The translations under genes and the position numbers were made by a program. A DNA stretch of 64,000 nt from Cellulomonas phragmiteti. GTDB lineage: Bacteria > Actinomycetota > Actinomycetes > Actinomycetales > Cellulomonadaceae. Position 1 is the stretch's first letter. Each line of letters begins with the position of its first letter. Where the stretch lies: the NCBI RefSeq assembly GCF_016862775.1, contig NZ_BONP01000003.1, forward strand, positions 62,001-126,000, read 5' to 3'. The notes under the pieces are model-generated. The model did no database searches and had not been told where the DNA came from. It worked only from the letters and a program-made list of their open reading frames with translations. This document shows positions 7,936-16,972 of this stretch, piece by piece.

Positions 7936-8610
7936 TCACGCGCGCGCGTCCACCAGCCGGTAGCCGACGCCGCGGATGGTGTCGAAGTGCTCGGCCCCGA
8001 GCTTGCGTCGCAGGTAGCGCACGTACACGTCGACGACGTTGGAGCCGGGGTCGAAGTCGTACCCCCACACCTCGGACAGCAGCCGCTCGCGGGTCAGCAC
8101 GTCGCCCGGGTTGCGCATGAAGGTCTCGGCGAGCGCGAACTCCCGGGCCGAGAGGTCGACCTCCGTGTCGTCGACCCGCATCCGGCGCGTGCGCAGGTCG
8201 AGCTGCAGGCGGCCGTGGACCAGGACGTTGCCCCGGGCGGCCGTCGGCGGCTGGCTGCGCAGCCGCAGCCGGACACGGGCGAGCAGCTCCTCGAACCGGA
8301 ACGGCTTGGCCATGTAGTCGTCGGCCCCGGACTCCAGGCCGGTCACGGTGTCGGTCACCGACGAGCGGGCCGTCAGCACGATCACCGGGAGGTCGTAGCC
8401 CTCGGCACGCAGGAACCGCAGGACCTCGAAGCCGTCCATGTCGCCCAGGCCCAGGTCGAGGACCAGCAGGTCCACGCCCCCGGACTCGACGCGCTCGAGC
8501 GCGGCCTCACCGGTCAGGACGGCGGTCGCCTCGTACCCGTGGGCGCGCAGGCCCTTGGCGACGAACGCGGCGATGCGTTCCTCGTCCTCGGCGATCAGGA
8601 TGTGGGTCAT
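7936..8610 (-). CDS. OmpR-family response regulator
   Basis: This is a DNA-binding response regulator of 224 residues. The receiver domain (1-115) has the acidic pair at Glu8-Asp9, the phospho-acceptor Asp52 in LLVLDLGLGD and Lys102 in MAKPF. A winged-helix domain follows, with the segment DLSAREFALAETFMRNPGDV and ending in VDVYVRYLRRKLG. It is co-transcribed with the sensor kinase upstream, whose stop overlaps its ATG by 4 bases. The target genes and signal are unknown. Confidence 0.93.
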   Translation of the reverse strand: MTHILIAEDEERIAAFVAKGLRAHGYEATAVLTGEAALERVESGGVDLLVLDLGLGDMDGFEVLRFLRAEGYDLPVIVLTARSSVTDTVTGLESGADDYMAKPFRFEELLARVRLRLRSQPPTAARGNVLVHGRLQLDLRTRRMRVDDTEVDLSAREFALAETFMRNPGDVLTRERLLSEVWGYDFDPGSNVVDVYVRYLRRKLGAEHFDTIRGVGYRLVDARA

Positions 8611-10148
8611 CGGTGGGGCTCCACGAGCTCGAAGGACTCGGCGTCGCCGTCGACGAGGCCGACGGCGGGCAGGTCGAGGACGAACCCGACGCCGGGACCG
8701 GCGCCGGGCGGGGGGTGCTCGAGGAACACGCGCCCCCCGTGGGCCGCGGCGATGGCCGCGACGATCGGCAGGCCCAGCCCGGCACCGTGCTGCACGCGGT
8801 CGGCCTGCCCGCGGTGGAAGCGCTCGAAGATCCGGGCCTCCTCCGCCGGTGGCACGCCCGGCCCCTCGTCACGCACCCACACCAGGAGGCGCCCGCCGGA
8901 GACCTCGCTGCCGAGCCGCACGACCGACCCCGGCGCCGAGAAGCGCACGGCGTTGGCGAGCAGCTGCAGCCACGCCTGCGTGATGCGCTGCGCGTCGACC
9001 TCGACGACGACGTCGGCGCGTGCGACGACGACGAACCGGCGCTCGCCGAGCCCGCGGGCCTTCTCCAGGACGTCGTCGGTGAGGCGTCCGAGGTCGACGG
9101 GGGCGCGCCGCACGAAGTCCGGCCGGTCGGCGGTCGCCAGCGTCACGAGGTCGTCGACGAGCCGCTGCATGCGGTCGAGCTCGTCGAGGGCGAGCGACTG
9201 GGTGGCGCGCACGTCGGCCTCGTCGCCGGGGTCCACCAGCTCGAGGTGGCCGCGGACGATGGTCAGCGGGGTGCGCAGCTCGTGGCCCACGTCGTCCAGC
9301 AGCTCGCGCTGCGACCCGAACGCGCGCTCGAGGCGCTCCAGCATCGAGTTGACGGACGCGGCGAGGTCCGCCAGGTCGTCCTTGCCGGTGACGTCGATGC
9401 GCTCGGACAGGTCGGACTCGGTGACGCGCCGCACCGTGTCCCGCAGCACCCGCACCGGGCGCAGCATGCGCCCGACGACGAACCACGCGACGAGCGACGT
9501 GACCGCGAGCGCGGCCAGGCCGACGGCCGAGTACGTGAGGAAGATCCGCCACACGCCGGCGTTCTGCGCGGTCCGGTCCGACGCGACCACCAGCATCCCG
9601 GCGACGTCGGGCTCGGTCGCCAGGCTCACGGGGACGGCCACCAGCCGGTACTCGGTGACCGAGGTGCGGACGGTCCGGGGCAGGGCGGCGAGCGGGTCGT
9701 CGGCCGGGCGCGCGGCCAGCCACGCCAGGAGCTCCTCGTCGGTGTCGAGACGGATCGCGCGGGTCTCGTCGGCGGGGCGGAAGTCGAAGGTGCCGTTGAT
9801 CATCGACACCACGCCCTCGTGCTCCCCGGGCACCCGCGCCTCGACGGCCTGGCGCAGCAGCTCCCGCACCGACGTCCACGGGGCGACGGTGCCGTCGGGC
9901 TGCATCGTGCCGCCCGCCTGGGTGGTGCGCAGGGCGCTGACGGCCCGGCTCAGCGAGTCGTCGATCCGCGCGTCGGTCGCACGCAGCTGCAGCGCCAGGC
10001 CCGTCACGCCCGAGATGGTCATGGCCGCCGCGGTCAGGGCGACGACGGCGGTCATCAGCCGGCCCCGGACGGTGACGCGCGACGTCGGCCCGCGCGCCGG
10101 CTCCGCGGGCACGGCGACGGCGTGCCCCGTCGTCGGCCCGTTCCGCAT
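8607..10148 (-). CDS. sensor histidine kinase (partner of OmpR-type regulator)
   Basis: This membrane-bound histidine kinase has about 513 residues. The order is TM1 (VRGRLMTAVVALTAAAMTIS), an extracellular sensor of about 150 residues, TM2 (LTYSAVGLAALAVTSLVAWF), a HAMP linker, a HisKA helix with DVGHELRTPLTIVRGH (phospho-His about residue 289), and an HATPase domain with the N box LLANAVRFSAPG and G boxes DEGPGVP and GAGLGLPIV. The ATG at 10148 is preferred to the GTG at 10154. A CATACT hexamer ends 6 bases before the ATG, which fits a leaderless start. No signal can be named. Confidence 0.92.
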   Translation of the reverse strand: MRNGPTTGHAVAVPAEPARGPTSRVTVRGRLMTAVVALTAAAMTISGVTGLALQLRATDARIDDSLSRAVSALRTTQAGGTMQPDGTVAPWTSVRELLRQAVEARVPGEHEGVVSMINGTFDFRPADETRAIRLDTDEELLAWLAARPADDPLAALPRTVRTSVTEYRLVAVPVSLATEPDVAGMLVVASDRTAQNAGVWRIFLTYSAVGLAALAVTSLVAWFVVGRMLRPVRVLRDTVRRVTESDLSERIDVTGKDDLADLAASVNSMLERLERAFGSQRELLDDVGHELRTPLTIVRGHLELVDPGDEADVRATQSLALDELDRMQRLVDDLVTLATADRPDFVRRAPVDLGRLTDDVLEKARGLGERRFVVVARADVVVEVDAQRITQAWLQLLANAVRFSAPGSVVRLGSEVSGGRLLVWVRDEGPGVPPAEEARIFERFHRGQADRVQHGAGLGLPIVAAIAAAHGGRVFLEHPPPGAGPGVGFVLDLPAVGLVDGDAESFELVEPHR

Positions 10149-10154
10149 GCGCAC

Positions 10155-10160
10155 AGTATG
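10155..10160 (-). promoter_or_regulatory. -10 element of leaderless kinase promoter
   Basis: CATACT on the minus strand, 6 bases before the ATG at 10148. It would drive the kinase/OmpR-regulator operon separately from the NarL-type operon upstream. Confidence 0.45.
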
Positions 10161-10227
10161 GTCGCGGGCCCACCCCGGCAGCAGGTCCGTCCGAGCGCCG
10201 GGCGCTGCCCGCCCGGGCGCGGGAGGG

Positions 10228-10857
10228 TCACGCCCCGGGCAGGATCCCGCGCTCGATCGCGACCGTCACGGCGCGGGTGCGGTCGTCCACCCCGAGCTTG
10301 GCGAAGGCCCGCAGCAGGTGCGTCTTGACCGTGGCCTCGGTGATGAACAGCTCACGCCCCACGGCGGCGTTCGACAGCCCGCGGGCGACGCCCGCGAGGA
10401 CCTGGCGCTCGCGGGGCGTGAGCCGGTCGCCGCTGTCGCCACGCACCTGCTGGACGAGCCGGCGTGCCACCGACGGCGACAGCGCGGACTCGCCACGTGC
10501 TGCGGCGCGCACCCCGGCCACGAGCTGCTCGCGCGGGGTGTCCTTGAGCAGGTAGCCCGTCGCGCCGGCCTCGACGGCCCGCAGGATGTCGGTGTCCGTC
10601 TCGTAGGTCGTCAGCACCAGTACGTGCACGCCGCCCGGCTCCGCGACGATCCGGGCGGTCGCCGCCGCCCCGTCCGTGCCCGGCATGCGCAGGTCCATGA
10701 GGACGAGGTCGGGGCGCAGCTCGCGGGCCAGGGCCACCGCGTGCTCGCCGTCGCCGGCCTCGCCGACGACCTCGAGGTCGGGCTCGAGGTCGAGCAGCGC
10801 CACGATCCCGGAGCGCACCACGGGGTGGTCGTCCACGACGACGACGCGGACGGTCAT
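10228..10857 (-). CDS. NarL/LuxR-family response regulator
   Basis: This is a response regulator of 209 residues. The receiver domain has Asp10 of VVVVDDHP, phospho-acceptor Asp55 in LMDLRMPG, and Lys105 in YLLKDTP. The C-terminal LuxR-type helix-turn-helix runs through LTPRERQVLAGVARGLSNAA and TEATVKTHLLRAFAKLGV. The ATG overlaps the stop of the cognate kinase by 4 bases. With the upstream kinase and ABC-2 exporter genes it forms a typical envelope-stress or antibiotic-response cassette, and it probably regulates the exporter. That role is inferred from context. Confidence 0.93.
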   Translation of the reverse strand: MTVRVVVVDDHPVVRSGIVALLDLEPDLEVVGEAGDGEHAVALARELRPDLVLMDLRMPGTDGAAATARIVAEPGGVHVLVLTTYETDTDILRAVEAGATGYLLKDTPREQLVAGVRAAARGESALSPSVARRLVQQVRGDSGDRLTPRERQVLAGVARGLSNAAVGRELFITEATVKTHLLRAFAKLGVDDRTRAVTVAIERGILPGA

Positions 10858-12074
10858 GACACCCGCCGACCGGCGGGGACGCGCAGGCGCACGCACGTCC
10901 CGTCGCCGGGGGCTCCCGTCACGTCCAGCGTGCCCCCCGCGGCGTCGGCGCGGGCCCGCATGCCGCGCAGCCCGGTGCCCTCGGGCGTGCCCGCCGGCAG
11001 CCCGCGCCCGTCGTCGACGACCTCGAGCACGACCTCGTCGTCCTCCTGCGCGAGCCGCAGCACGACGTGCGACGCGCCCGCGTGGCGCCGCACGTTGGCG
11101 AGCGACTCCTGCGCCGCGCGCAGCAGCACGACCTGGGCCTCCGACCCTGCCGCGTCGCCCGCGTCGTCGACGACGTCGACGTGCACGCCCGTCTCGGCAC
11201 CGAACCGTGCGGCGAGCCGCACCAGGGCGTCCGCGAGCGTGCCGTCCTGCAGGTCGGGCGGGGCGAACGCGGCGACGAGCGCGCGGGCCTCGGCCAGGTT
11301 GTCCCGCGCGACGTCCTCGATGCGCGCGAGCCGGGTGCCGACCCGGTCGGTGTGGCCGCGGGCCAGCTCGACCGACGCGGTCTGGGCGAGCATGACGACC
11401 GACGTGAACCCCTGCGCGAGGGTGTCGTGGATCTCCGCCGCGAGCCGCTCGCGCTCCGCGAGGACCCCCGCCGCGTGGTGGGACGCGGCGAGCGCGTCCT
11501 GCGCGGCGCCCAGCTCGTCGAGCAGGTGGGCGCGTTCCTCGCTGCGCTCGGCGACCTGCGTGATCCACAGGCCGAGGACGACGGCGAACAGCAGCGCCGT
11601 GCCGAACTGGGCGGCGATCTCGGCGACCTGCGGGCCGGTCGCCTGCACGCGCAGCACCGCGGCCACCGTGATGCCCACGGTCAGCACGGACGACCACACG
11701 ACCCCCGCGACGCGCGCGCGGGCGAAGAACCAGATCTGCGTGTACGCGAGGAACAGCAGGACCGAGCCGATGTCGCCGTTGGCGACCTGCCCGACCACGA
11801 CGACGACCAGCACGACGAGGTACGCGTCGGCCAGCCGCCCGTCGCCGCGCCGCGCACCGCGCCGGCCGACCAGGACGTACGCGACCGAGAGCAGGGCCAT
11901 CGTCGTCACCGGCACGACGGCGTCGGCGACCCCGTCCCCCTGCGCCAGCACCGCGACCAGGTAGACGGTCGCCATGCCGACGAACACGAGGTCGTACATC
12001 CGCAGCGTGCGCACCCAGAAGGCGTGGCGGTCCACGGTGCGGCGCTCGCGCTCCGGGTCGGACGCGGTGCTCAT
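10854..12074 (-). CDS. NarL-type sensor histidine kinase (HisKA_3)
   Basis: This kinase has 406 residues with five or six membrane helices in the N-terminal 180 residues (for example MYDLVFVGMATVYLVAVLAQ and LADAYLVVLVVVVVGQV). A HisKA_3 dimerisation helix follows, with ERLAAEIHDTLAQGF (His216), then a compact HATPase domain (AAQESLANVRRHAGASHVVL, VVDDGRGLP, GTGLRGMRARA). There is no large extracellular sensor, as in intramembrane-sensing kinases of the LiaS/VraS type. The ATG at 12074 is chosen because an upstream start at 12158 would overlap the permease gene. A CAGAGT hexamer 7 bases upstream suggests an internal leaderless promoter. Confidence 0.9.
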   Translation of the reverse strand: MSTASDPERERRTVDRHAFWVRTLRMYDLVFVGMATVYLVAVLAQGDGVADAVVPVTTMALLSVAYVLVGRRGARRGDGRLADAYLVVLVVVVVGQVANGDIGSVLLFLAYTQIWFFARARVAGVVWSSVLTVGITVAAVLRVQATGPQVAEIAAQFGTALLFAVVLGLWITQVAERSEERAHLLDELGAAQDALAASHHAAGVLAERERLAAEIHDTLAQGFTSVVMLAQTASVELARGHTDRVGTRLARIEDVARDNLAEARALVAAFAPPDLQDGTLADALVRLAARFGAETGVHVDVVDDAGDAAGSEAQVVLLRAAQESLANVRRHAGASHVVLRLAQEDDEVVLEVVDDGRGLPAGTPEGTGLRGMRARADAAGGTLDVTGAPGDGTCVRLRVPAGRRVS

Positions 12075-12081
12075 GGGCGCG

Positions 12082-12087
12082 ACTCTG
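12082..12087 (-). promoter_or_regulatory. -10 element for NarL-type kinase gene
   Basis: CAGAGT on the minus strand, 7 bases from the ATG at 12074 and inside the 43-base gap after the permease gene. It could give the kinase/regulator pair a basal leaderless transcript independent of the ABC genes. Confidence 0.3.
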
Positions 12088-12117
12088 CCACGCCCCGGTG
12101 CGGCCGGTCGACGCCGC

Positions 12118-12990
12118 TCACCCGTCGTCCCGACGCCGCCAGCGGAAGGTCCGCACACCCACCACGAGCGCCGCGACGAACCAGGCCGCGAGCACCGCGG
12201 CCGTCGCGCCGTGCTGCCACGTGCCCGCCGGCTCCAGCGCCCGGGCCTCGTCGGGCAGGAACACCGAGCGCATCCCCTGCGCGACCCACTTCAGCGGGAA
12301 GACGGACGCCAGCTGCTGCATCCACGTCGGCAGCTCGTCGAACCGGAAGAAGACGCCGGACACGAACTGCAGGACCAGCACCACCGGGATCACCACAGGG
12401 CTCGCCGAACGCCCGGAGCGAGGGACCGAGGAGTACGCCACGCCGCACACCGCTCCGGCGGCGGTCCCGAGCGCGAAGACCCACGCGAACGTCCACCAGC
12501 GGCCCGCGTCCGTCGGCAGCGGCACGTCGAACACCACGGCCGCGACGACCAGCAGCAGCGCGGTCTGCACGCCGGCCGTCAGCAGCACCTGCCCGGTCTT
12601 GCCCAGGAAGTACGCGGTCGGGGGCAGGGGGGTCGACCGCAGGCGCTTGAGGGTGCCGTCGTCGCGCTCCGCCGCGATCGAGATCGCGAGGTTCTGGAAG
12701 CTCGAGAGCATGACGCCGGTGGCGACCATCCCGGGCAGGAAGTACTGGGGGAAGTACACCCCCGACCCGGGCAGCACCTCGGAGTCGGAGCCGAACGCGG
12801 CCGCGAAGATCGCCAGCATGAGGATGGGGTAGGCGAACACGAACACGACGGCGTCGCGCTCGCGGAAGAAGCCGACGACCTCGTAGGTCGTGCGGGACCA
12901 GGCGAGACGGGCCAGGCCCGGCAGGGCGGGTGCGGTCGGCCGCGCGCCGGGCGCCGTGCGGGGGTCGGTGGTGCCGGTCGTGGTGGTCAC
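12118..12990 (-). CDS. ABC-2 type transporter permease
   Basis: This is the membrane subunit of an exporter, 290 residues, with about six helices (DAVVFVFAYPILMLAIFAA near the start, VQTALLLVVAAVVF in the middle, and a final helix with AAVLAAWFVAALVVG). The segment FFLPGM-like YFLPGMVATGVMLSS and ISIAAERDDGTLKRLRSTPL is typical of DrrB-like ABC-2 permeases. It is translated with the ATPase (4-base overlap) and followed by the NarL-type two-component pair. The exported compound, perhaps a drug or lipid, cannot be read from sequence. Confidence 0.92.
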   Translation of the reverse strand: MTTTTGTTDPRTAPGARPTAPALPGLARLAWSRTTYEVVGFFRERDAVVFVFAYPILMLAIFAAAFGSDSEVLPGSGVYFPQYFLPGMVATGVMLSSFQNLAISIAAERDDGTLKRLRSTPLPPTAYFLGKTGQVLLTAGVQTALLLVVAAVVFDVPLPTDAGRWWTFAWVFALGTAAGAVCGVAYSSVPRSGRSASPVVIPVVLVLQFVSGVFFRFDELPTWMQQLASVFPLKWVAQGMRSVFLPDEARALEPAGTWQHGATAAVLAAWFVAALVVGVRTFRWRRRDDG

Positions 12991-13877
12991 CGTGCCGCCT
13001 CCTCGTGCGCGTCCGTCCCCGTGCCGCCGATGAGCCCCAGGTAGACGTCCTCGAGCGTGGGGCGCAGGACCTGCAGGCCGGGGACCTCCCCGTCGGGCCG
13101 GCCGACCTGCGCGGCGAGTCGTGCGACGAGCGCGGTCGGGGTGTCCGTCGCCTCCTCGTGGCGCACCCCGTCGACGGTCCAGCGCACCCGTGCGCGTCGT
13201 GCCCCGCGCCCTCCCAGGTCCGCCGGGGCGCCCTCGGCGACGACGTGGCCGTGCGCCACGACCACGACGCGGTCCGCCAGGCGCTCGGCCTCCTCGAGGT
13301 AGTGCGTCGTCAGCAGGATCGTGGTGCCCTGCGCGCGGACCGACTCCACGAGGTCCCAGAAGTCGTGCCGCGCCTGCGGGTCGAACCCCGTGGTGGGCTC
13401 GTCGAGGAACAGCAGCTCGGGGTCGCCGACGACGCCGAGCGCGACGTCGAGCCGGCGGCGCTGCCCGCCGGAGAGCGCACGCGTGCGCGTGGACACCTTC
13501 TCCCGCAGGCCCACGGCGTCGATGACCTGGTCGGGGTCACGGGGGGCCGGGTAGAAGCCGGCCACGTGCCGCACGACCTCACCGACCGTCACCTCGGCGA
13601 GGTCGTGGTTGTCCTGCAGCACCACGCCCAGCCGGGACCGCCAGGCCCGGCCGGCGCGGGCGGGGTCCTCGCCGAGCACGCGCACGTGCCCGGAGTCGGC
13701 GCGCCGGAACCCCTCGAGGGTCTCGACCGTCGTGGTCTTGCCCGCGCCGTTGGGACCCAGCACGGCCACGATCTCGCCGTGCTCGACGCGCAGGTCCAGG
13801 CCGTCGACGGCGCGCTTGTCGCCGTACCTCTTGTGCAGCCCCTCGACCAGGACGGCCGGGGCTCTCGTCGTCGCCAT
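12987..13877 (-). CDS. ABC transporter ATP-binding protein (DrrA-like)
   Basis: This is the ATPase subunit of the exporter, 296 residues. Walker A is GPNGAGKTT (41-49), the signature LSGGQRRRLDV starts at 135, Walker B is LLFLDEP (155-161), and the switch His is at 192 in TTHYLEEAERL. The C-terminal 70 residues form the extension seen in DrrA/CcmA-type exporters. It is the first gene of the four-gene ABC/two-component operon. A GACGCT hexamer 7 bases before the ATG is a possible leaderless -10, and the perfect hairpin at 13930-13961 separates it from aspC. Confidence 0.93.
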   Translation of the reverse strand: MATTRAPAVLVEGLHKRYGDKRAVDGLDLRVEHGEIVAVLGPNGAGKTTTVETLEGFRRADSGHVRVLGEDPARAGRAWRSRLGVVLQDNHDLAEVTVGEVVRHVAGFYPAPRDPDQVIDAVGLREKVSTRTRALSGGQRRRLDVALGVVGDPELLFLDEPTTGFDPQARHDFWDLVESVRAQGTTILLTTHYLEEAERLADRVVVVAHGHVVAEGAPADLGGRGARRARVRWTVDGVRHEEATDTPTALVARLAAQVGRPDGEVPGLQVLRPTLEDVYLGLIGGTGTDAHEEAAR

Positions 13878-13884
13878 GCCGACC

Positions 13885-13890
13885 AGCGTC
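13885..13890 (-). promoter_or_regulatory. -10 element for ABC exporter operon
   Basis: GACGCT on the minus strand, 7 bases from the ATPase ATG, with no Shine-Dalgarno seen. Weak by itself. Confidence 0.25.
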
Positions 13891-13929
13891 GCGTGGTTGG
13901 GCGGCCGGCCGGGACGACCGCCCGGTCGT

Positions 13930-13961
13930 CCGCGGGGTCCACCGATCGGTGGACCCCGCGG
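13930..13961. terminator. 32-base perfect palindrome, aspC terminator
   Basis: CCGCGGGGTCCACC (13930-13943), GATC, then the exact complement (13948-13961) form a 14-bp stem with a 4-base loop. It lies 13 bases past the aminotransferase stop and upstream of the ABC operon. There is no U-tract, as is usual in actinobacteria. Confidence 0.7.
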
Positions 13962-13974
13962 CGGCGTCAGGAGG

Positions 13975-15210
13975 TCAGACGGCCTCGCCGAGGAGGGTCT
14001 GGATGCGGCTCACGCCCTCGACCAGGTCGTCGTCGCCGAGCGCGTACGACAGCCGCAGGTAGCCGCTGGGCCCGAAGGCCTCGCCGGGGACGACGGCCAC
14101 CTCGACCTCGTCGAGGACGAGCGCGGCGAGCTCGGCCGACGTGGTGGGCGTGACGCCGCGGATCGTGCGGCCGAGCAGCCCCTCGACCGACGGGTAGGCG
14201 TAGAACGCACCCTGCGGCGCGGGGCAGCGCACGCCGTCGATCTCCTCGAGCATGCCGACCATGGTCCGGCGCCGGCGGTCGAACGCCGCGCGCATGGTCT
14301 CGACGGCGGACAGGTCGCCGGTGAGCGCGGCGACGGCCGCGCGCTGCGAGACGTTCGCGACGTTGGACGACAGGTGCGACTGCAGGTTCGTCGCGGCCTT
14401 GATGACGTCGGAGGGCCCGATCATCCAGCCCACGCGCCAGCCGGTCATCGCGTAGGTCTTCGCGACGCCGTTGAGCACGATCGTCGTGTCCGCGAGCTCG
14501 GGGACGACGCGCACGACGGGGGTGAACACCGCGTCGTCGTAGGTCAGGTGCTCGTAGATCTCGTCGGTGATGACCCAGATGCCGTGCTCGAGCGCCCAGC
14601 GGCCGATCTCCTCGGTCTGCTCGGGGGAGTAGACCGCGCCCGTCGGGTTGGACGGGGAGTTGAACAGCAGCGCCTTGGTCCGCGGCGTGCGTGCGGCCTC
14701 GAGCTGCTCGACCGTCACCAGGTAGCCCTGGTCGACACCCGCGAACACCTCGACCGGCGCGGCGCCCGTGAGCCGGATGGCCTCGGGGTAGGTCGTCCAG
14801 TAGGGCGCGGGCAGCAGCACCTCGTCGCCCGGGTCGAGGATCGCGGCGAACGCCTGGAACACGGCCTGCTTGCCGCCGTTGGTCACGAGCACGTCCGCGG
14901 GCCTGACCTCGTAGCCGGAGTCGCGCAGCGTCTTCGCGGCGATCGCCTCGCGCAGCACGGGCAGGCCGGCCGCGGGGGAGTAGCGGTGGTTGACCGGGTC
15001 CTGCGCCGCGCGCACGGCGGCCTCGACGACGTAGTCGGGCGTCGGGAAGTCGGGCTCGCCGGCACCGAAGCCGATCACCGGCCGGCCGGCCGCCTTGAGG
15101 GCCTTGGCCTTCGCGTCGACCGCGAGGGTCGCGGACTCCGCGATCGCGGCGACCCGGGCGGAGACCCGGGCGCGGGTGGACGTCGTCGTCGGTGCGCTGT
15201 GCTCGGTCAC
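13975..15210 (-). CDS. aspC: pyridoxal phosphate-dependent aminotransferase (aspartate aminotransferase)
   Basis: This is a class I/II aminotransferase of 411 residues, most like bacterial Ib aspartate aminotransferases, which interconvert aspartate and 2-oxoglutarate with oxaloacetate and glutamate. Visible residues are [10 protein letters not shown] near the N-terminus, TNGGKQA (cofactor phosphate loop), NSPSNPTG (184-191, with the Asn that contacts PLP), TDEIYE (Asp216, Tyr219), and the PLP Lys251 in [15 protein letters not shown]. The RLSYALG segment near residue 395 provides the substrate carboxylate Arg. A GAGGAT hexamer lies 6 bases before the GTG start. This gene commonly sits beside tRNA-Trp/secE/nusG in related actinobacteria. 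Confidence 0.9.
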   Translation of the reverse strand: MTEHSAPTTTSTRARVSARVAAIAESATLAVDAKAKALKAAGRPVIGFGAGEPDFPTPDYVVEAAVRAAQDPVNHRYSPAAGLPVLREAIAAKTLRDSGYEVRPADVLVTNGGKQAVFQAFAAILDPGDEVLLPAPYWTTYPEAIRLTGAAPVEVFAGVDQGYLVTVEQLEAARTPRTKALLFNSPSNPTGAVYSPEQTEEIGRWALEHGIWVITDEIYEHLTYDDAVFTPVVRVVPELADTTIVLNGVAKTYAMTGWRVGWMIGPSDVIKAATNLQSHLSSNVANVSQRAAVAALTGDLSAVETMRAAFDRRRRTMVGMLEEIDGVRCPAPQGAFYAYPSVEGLLGRTIRGVTPTTSAELAALVLDEVEVAVVPGEAFGPSGYLRLSYALGDDDLVEGVSRIQTLLGEAV

Positions 15211-15216
15211 GCGGAC

Positions 15217-15222
15217 ATCCTC
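15217..15222 (-). promoter_or_regulatory. -10 element of leaderless aspC promoter
   Basis: GAGGAT on the minus strand ends 6 bases before the GTG start at 15210, and no Shine-Dalgarno is present. Confidence 0.35.
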
Positions 15223-15285
15223 GCAGAGGGTCCCTGGGCCGACCCGCGGATATCAGGACGTGGAACGCGGGGTCCGGACGACGGG

Positions 15286-15315
15286 TTCGACCGTTCGGCC
15301 CGGGTCGCGTACAGT
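15286..15315 (+). promoter_or_regulatory. candidate tRNA-Trp / secE promoter
   Basis: TTCGAC (15286-15291), an 18-base spacer and TACAGT (15310-15315) form a plausible sigma70-type promoter about 105 bases upstream of the tRNA. Confidence 0.4.
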
Positions 15316-15425
15316 GATCCCCCGGCGGTTGACGTCCGCCATGATGAAGCACGCCTTGAGGCCGAGCCCGCGATGTCGGGCCAGGTCCGACGGTCGGGCG
15401 GGGTCGTGGTGGTGCTGGCCGTCGT

Positions 15426-15498
15426 AGGGCAGTGGCGCAATTGGTAGCGCAGCGGTCTCCAAAACCGCAGGTTGCAGGTTCGAGTCCTGTCTGCCCTG
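15426..15498 (+). tRNA. trpT: tRNA-Trp(CCA)
   Basis: A 73-base cloverleaf. The acceptor stem AGGGCAG (15426-15432) pairs with CTGCCCT (15491-15497). The anticodon stem GCGGT/ACCGC encloses loop CTCCAAA, with anticodon CCA at 15459-15461. The T arm contains GGTTCGAGTCC. The discriminator is G, and no CCA is encoded. It sits directly before secE and nusG, a frequent arrangement in actinobacteria. Confidence 0.97.
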
Positions 15499-15658
15499 CG
15501 CACGCGGACCGGCTCGACCCCGAGACGTCTCGGGGTCCGGGCCGGCGTCGTGAGCAGGACCGCCGGTCGGTCCGGCGCGTCGCGTCGGCCAGTCCGTGCG
15601 TCCTCGACACGCGGCACCCACCCCGGGTGGCGCACCGATGACGAGACAGGGGCCAGAC

Positions 15659-15940
15659 GTGAGCGATACCGCTGCCGCCGCGGCGTCCGACGCCGAGGGC
15701 TCGGCCGCCAGCAGGAGCGAGCGCGCGCCGCGTCGCGGCGAGGAGAAGAGCGGGCTGTTCGCTCGCATCGCGCTCTTCGTCCGCCAGGTCGTCGCCGAGC
15801 TCAAGAAGGTCGTCCGTCCCACCCGGCAGGAGCTCGTCACCTACACCGGTGTCGTGCTCGTCTTCGTCACGGTCGTCATGCTGTTCGTGACGCTGATCGA
15901 CCTGGGCATCGGGCAGCTGACGTTCTGGGTCTTCGGGTGA
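15659..15940 (+). CDS. secE: preprotein translocase subunit SecE
   Basis: SecE is the small clamp subunit of the SecYEG protein-conducting channel in the plasma membrane. The 93 residues show a hydrophilic Ala/Ser-rich N-terminus, the amphipathic segment IALFVRQVVAELKKVVRPTR typical of SecE, then one membrane helix (VVLVFVTVVMLFVTLIDL). The GTG at 15659 was chosen because AGGGG lies 8 bases upstream and the product then begins SDTAAAA; an ATG at 15638 would add 7 residues. It is followed by nusG, as in nearly all bacteria. Confidence 0.93.
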   Translation: MSDTAAAAASDAEGSAASRSERAPRRGEEKSGLFARIALFVRQVVAELKKVVRPTRQELVTYTGVVLVFVTVVMLFVTLIDLGIGQLTFWVFG

Positions 15941-16035
15941 CGTCCGGCTGACGCCGACGCCTCACCCCACACGCGCGGGCCGAGCCGCGCACGCACCGGC
16001 GCGCGCCGGTCCACCACGGAGAAAGCAGGTTGCAC

Positions 16036-16887
16036 GTGTCGCAGGAGTCGCAGGAGCCCACGCCGGGCGCCGAGGCCGAGCTCGCGGACGCCCTGGCGTC
16101 CGTCGAGGCCGTCGAGGCGAGCGCGGGTGACGAGGTCGACGACACGGACGCCACCGCAGGCGACGAGGTCGAGGCGACCGACGTGCCCGACGACGGGGCC
16201 ACCGACGACGAGGCCACGGACGACGAGGTCGACGAGGCCACCACCGACGAGGCTGCCACCGACGAGGCCGACGAGATCGACCCCGACGAGGACCCCGTCG
16301 CGGCCTTCAAGGCGCAGCTGCGGCGCATGCCCGGCGACTGGTACGTCATCCACTCCTACGCGGGGTACGAGAACCGCGTGAAGGCGAACCTCGAGTCGCG
16401 CACGCAGAGCCTGAACATGGAGGACTACATCCACCAGGTGGAGGTCCCCATGGAGGAGGTCGTGGAGATCAAGAACGCGCAGCGCAAGGTCGTCAAGCGC
16501 GTGCGGATCCCCGGCTACGTCCTCGTCCGCATGGACCTCACCGACGAGTCGTGGGGTGCCGTGCGCCACACGCCCGGCGTCACCGGGTTCGTCGGCCACA
16601 CGCACCAGCCGGTGCCGCTCACGCTCGACGAGGTCTTCTCGATGCTGGCACCCACGCTGGAGGCCAAGACCCCCGCGCAGCAGGCGGCCAAGGCGTCGAG
16701 CAAGCCCGTCGAGGTCGACTTCACCGTCGGCGAGTCGGTCACCGTCACCGACGGCGGCCCGTTCGACACGCTGCCCGCGACCATCTCCGAGATCAACGCC
16801 GAGAGCCAGAAGCTCAAGGTGCTCGTCTCGCTCTTCGGCCGGGAGACCCCGGTCGAGCTGTCCTTCAGCCAGGTCTCGAAGATCTGA
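16036..16887 (+). CDS. nusG: transcription termination/antitermination factor NusG
   Basis: NusG binds RNA polymerase and couples it to Rho and the ribosome. The N-terminal 85 residues are an acidic, Ala/Thr-rich tail with repeated DEATDDE-like units, common in actinobacteria. The NGN domain then starts with [17 protein letters not shown] and contains the [17 protein letters not shown] core. The C-terminal KOW domain is [20 protein letters not shown]. The GTG at 16036 is preferred to a TTG at 16030, because the nearest AGG is too close to the TTG. Confidence 0.95.
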   Translation: MSQESQEPTPGAEAELADALASVEAVEASAGDEVDDTDATAGDEVEATDVPDDGATDDEATDDEVDEATTDEAATDEADEIDPDEDPVAAFKAQLRRMPGDWYVIHSYAGYENRVKANLESRTQSLNMEDYIHQVEVPMEEVVEIKNAQRKVVKRVRIPGYVLVRMDLTDESWGAVRHTPGVTGFVGHTHQPVPLTLDEVFSMLAPTLEAKTPAQQAAKASSKPVEVDFTVGESVTVTDGGPFDTLPATISEINAESQKLKVLVSLFGRETPVELSFSQVSKI

Positions 16888-16972
16888 CCTGCTGATCCGC
16901 CCCGCGCACAGCGGGGTACTGCAACCGGGTCATCGCCCACGGCGTCGGCCCACGACACGAACGGAAGGCACC

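Noticed and set aside
16030..16035. TTG at 16030 as nusG start
   Set aside because: The nearest AGG is too close for ribosome binding. The GTG at 16036 gives a better arrangement.
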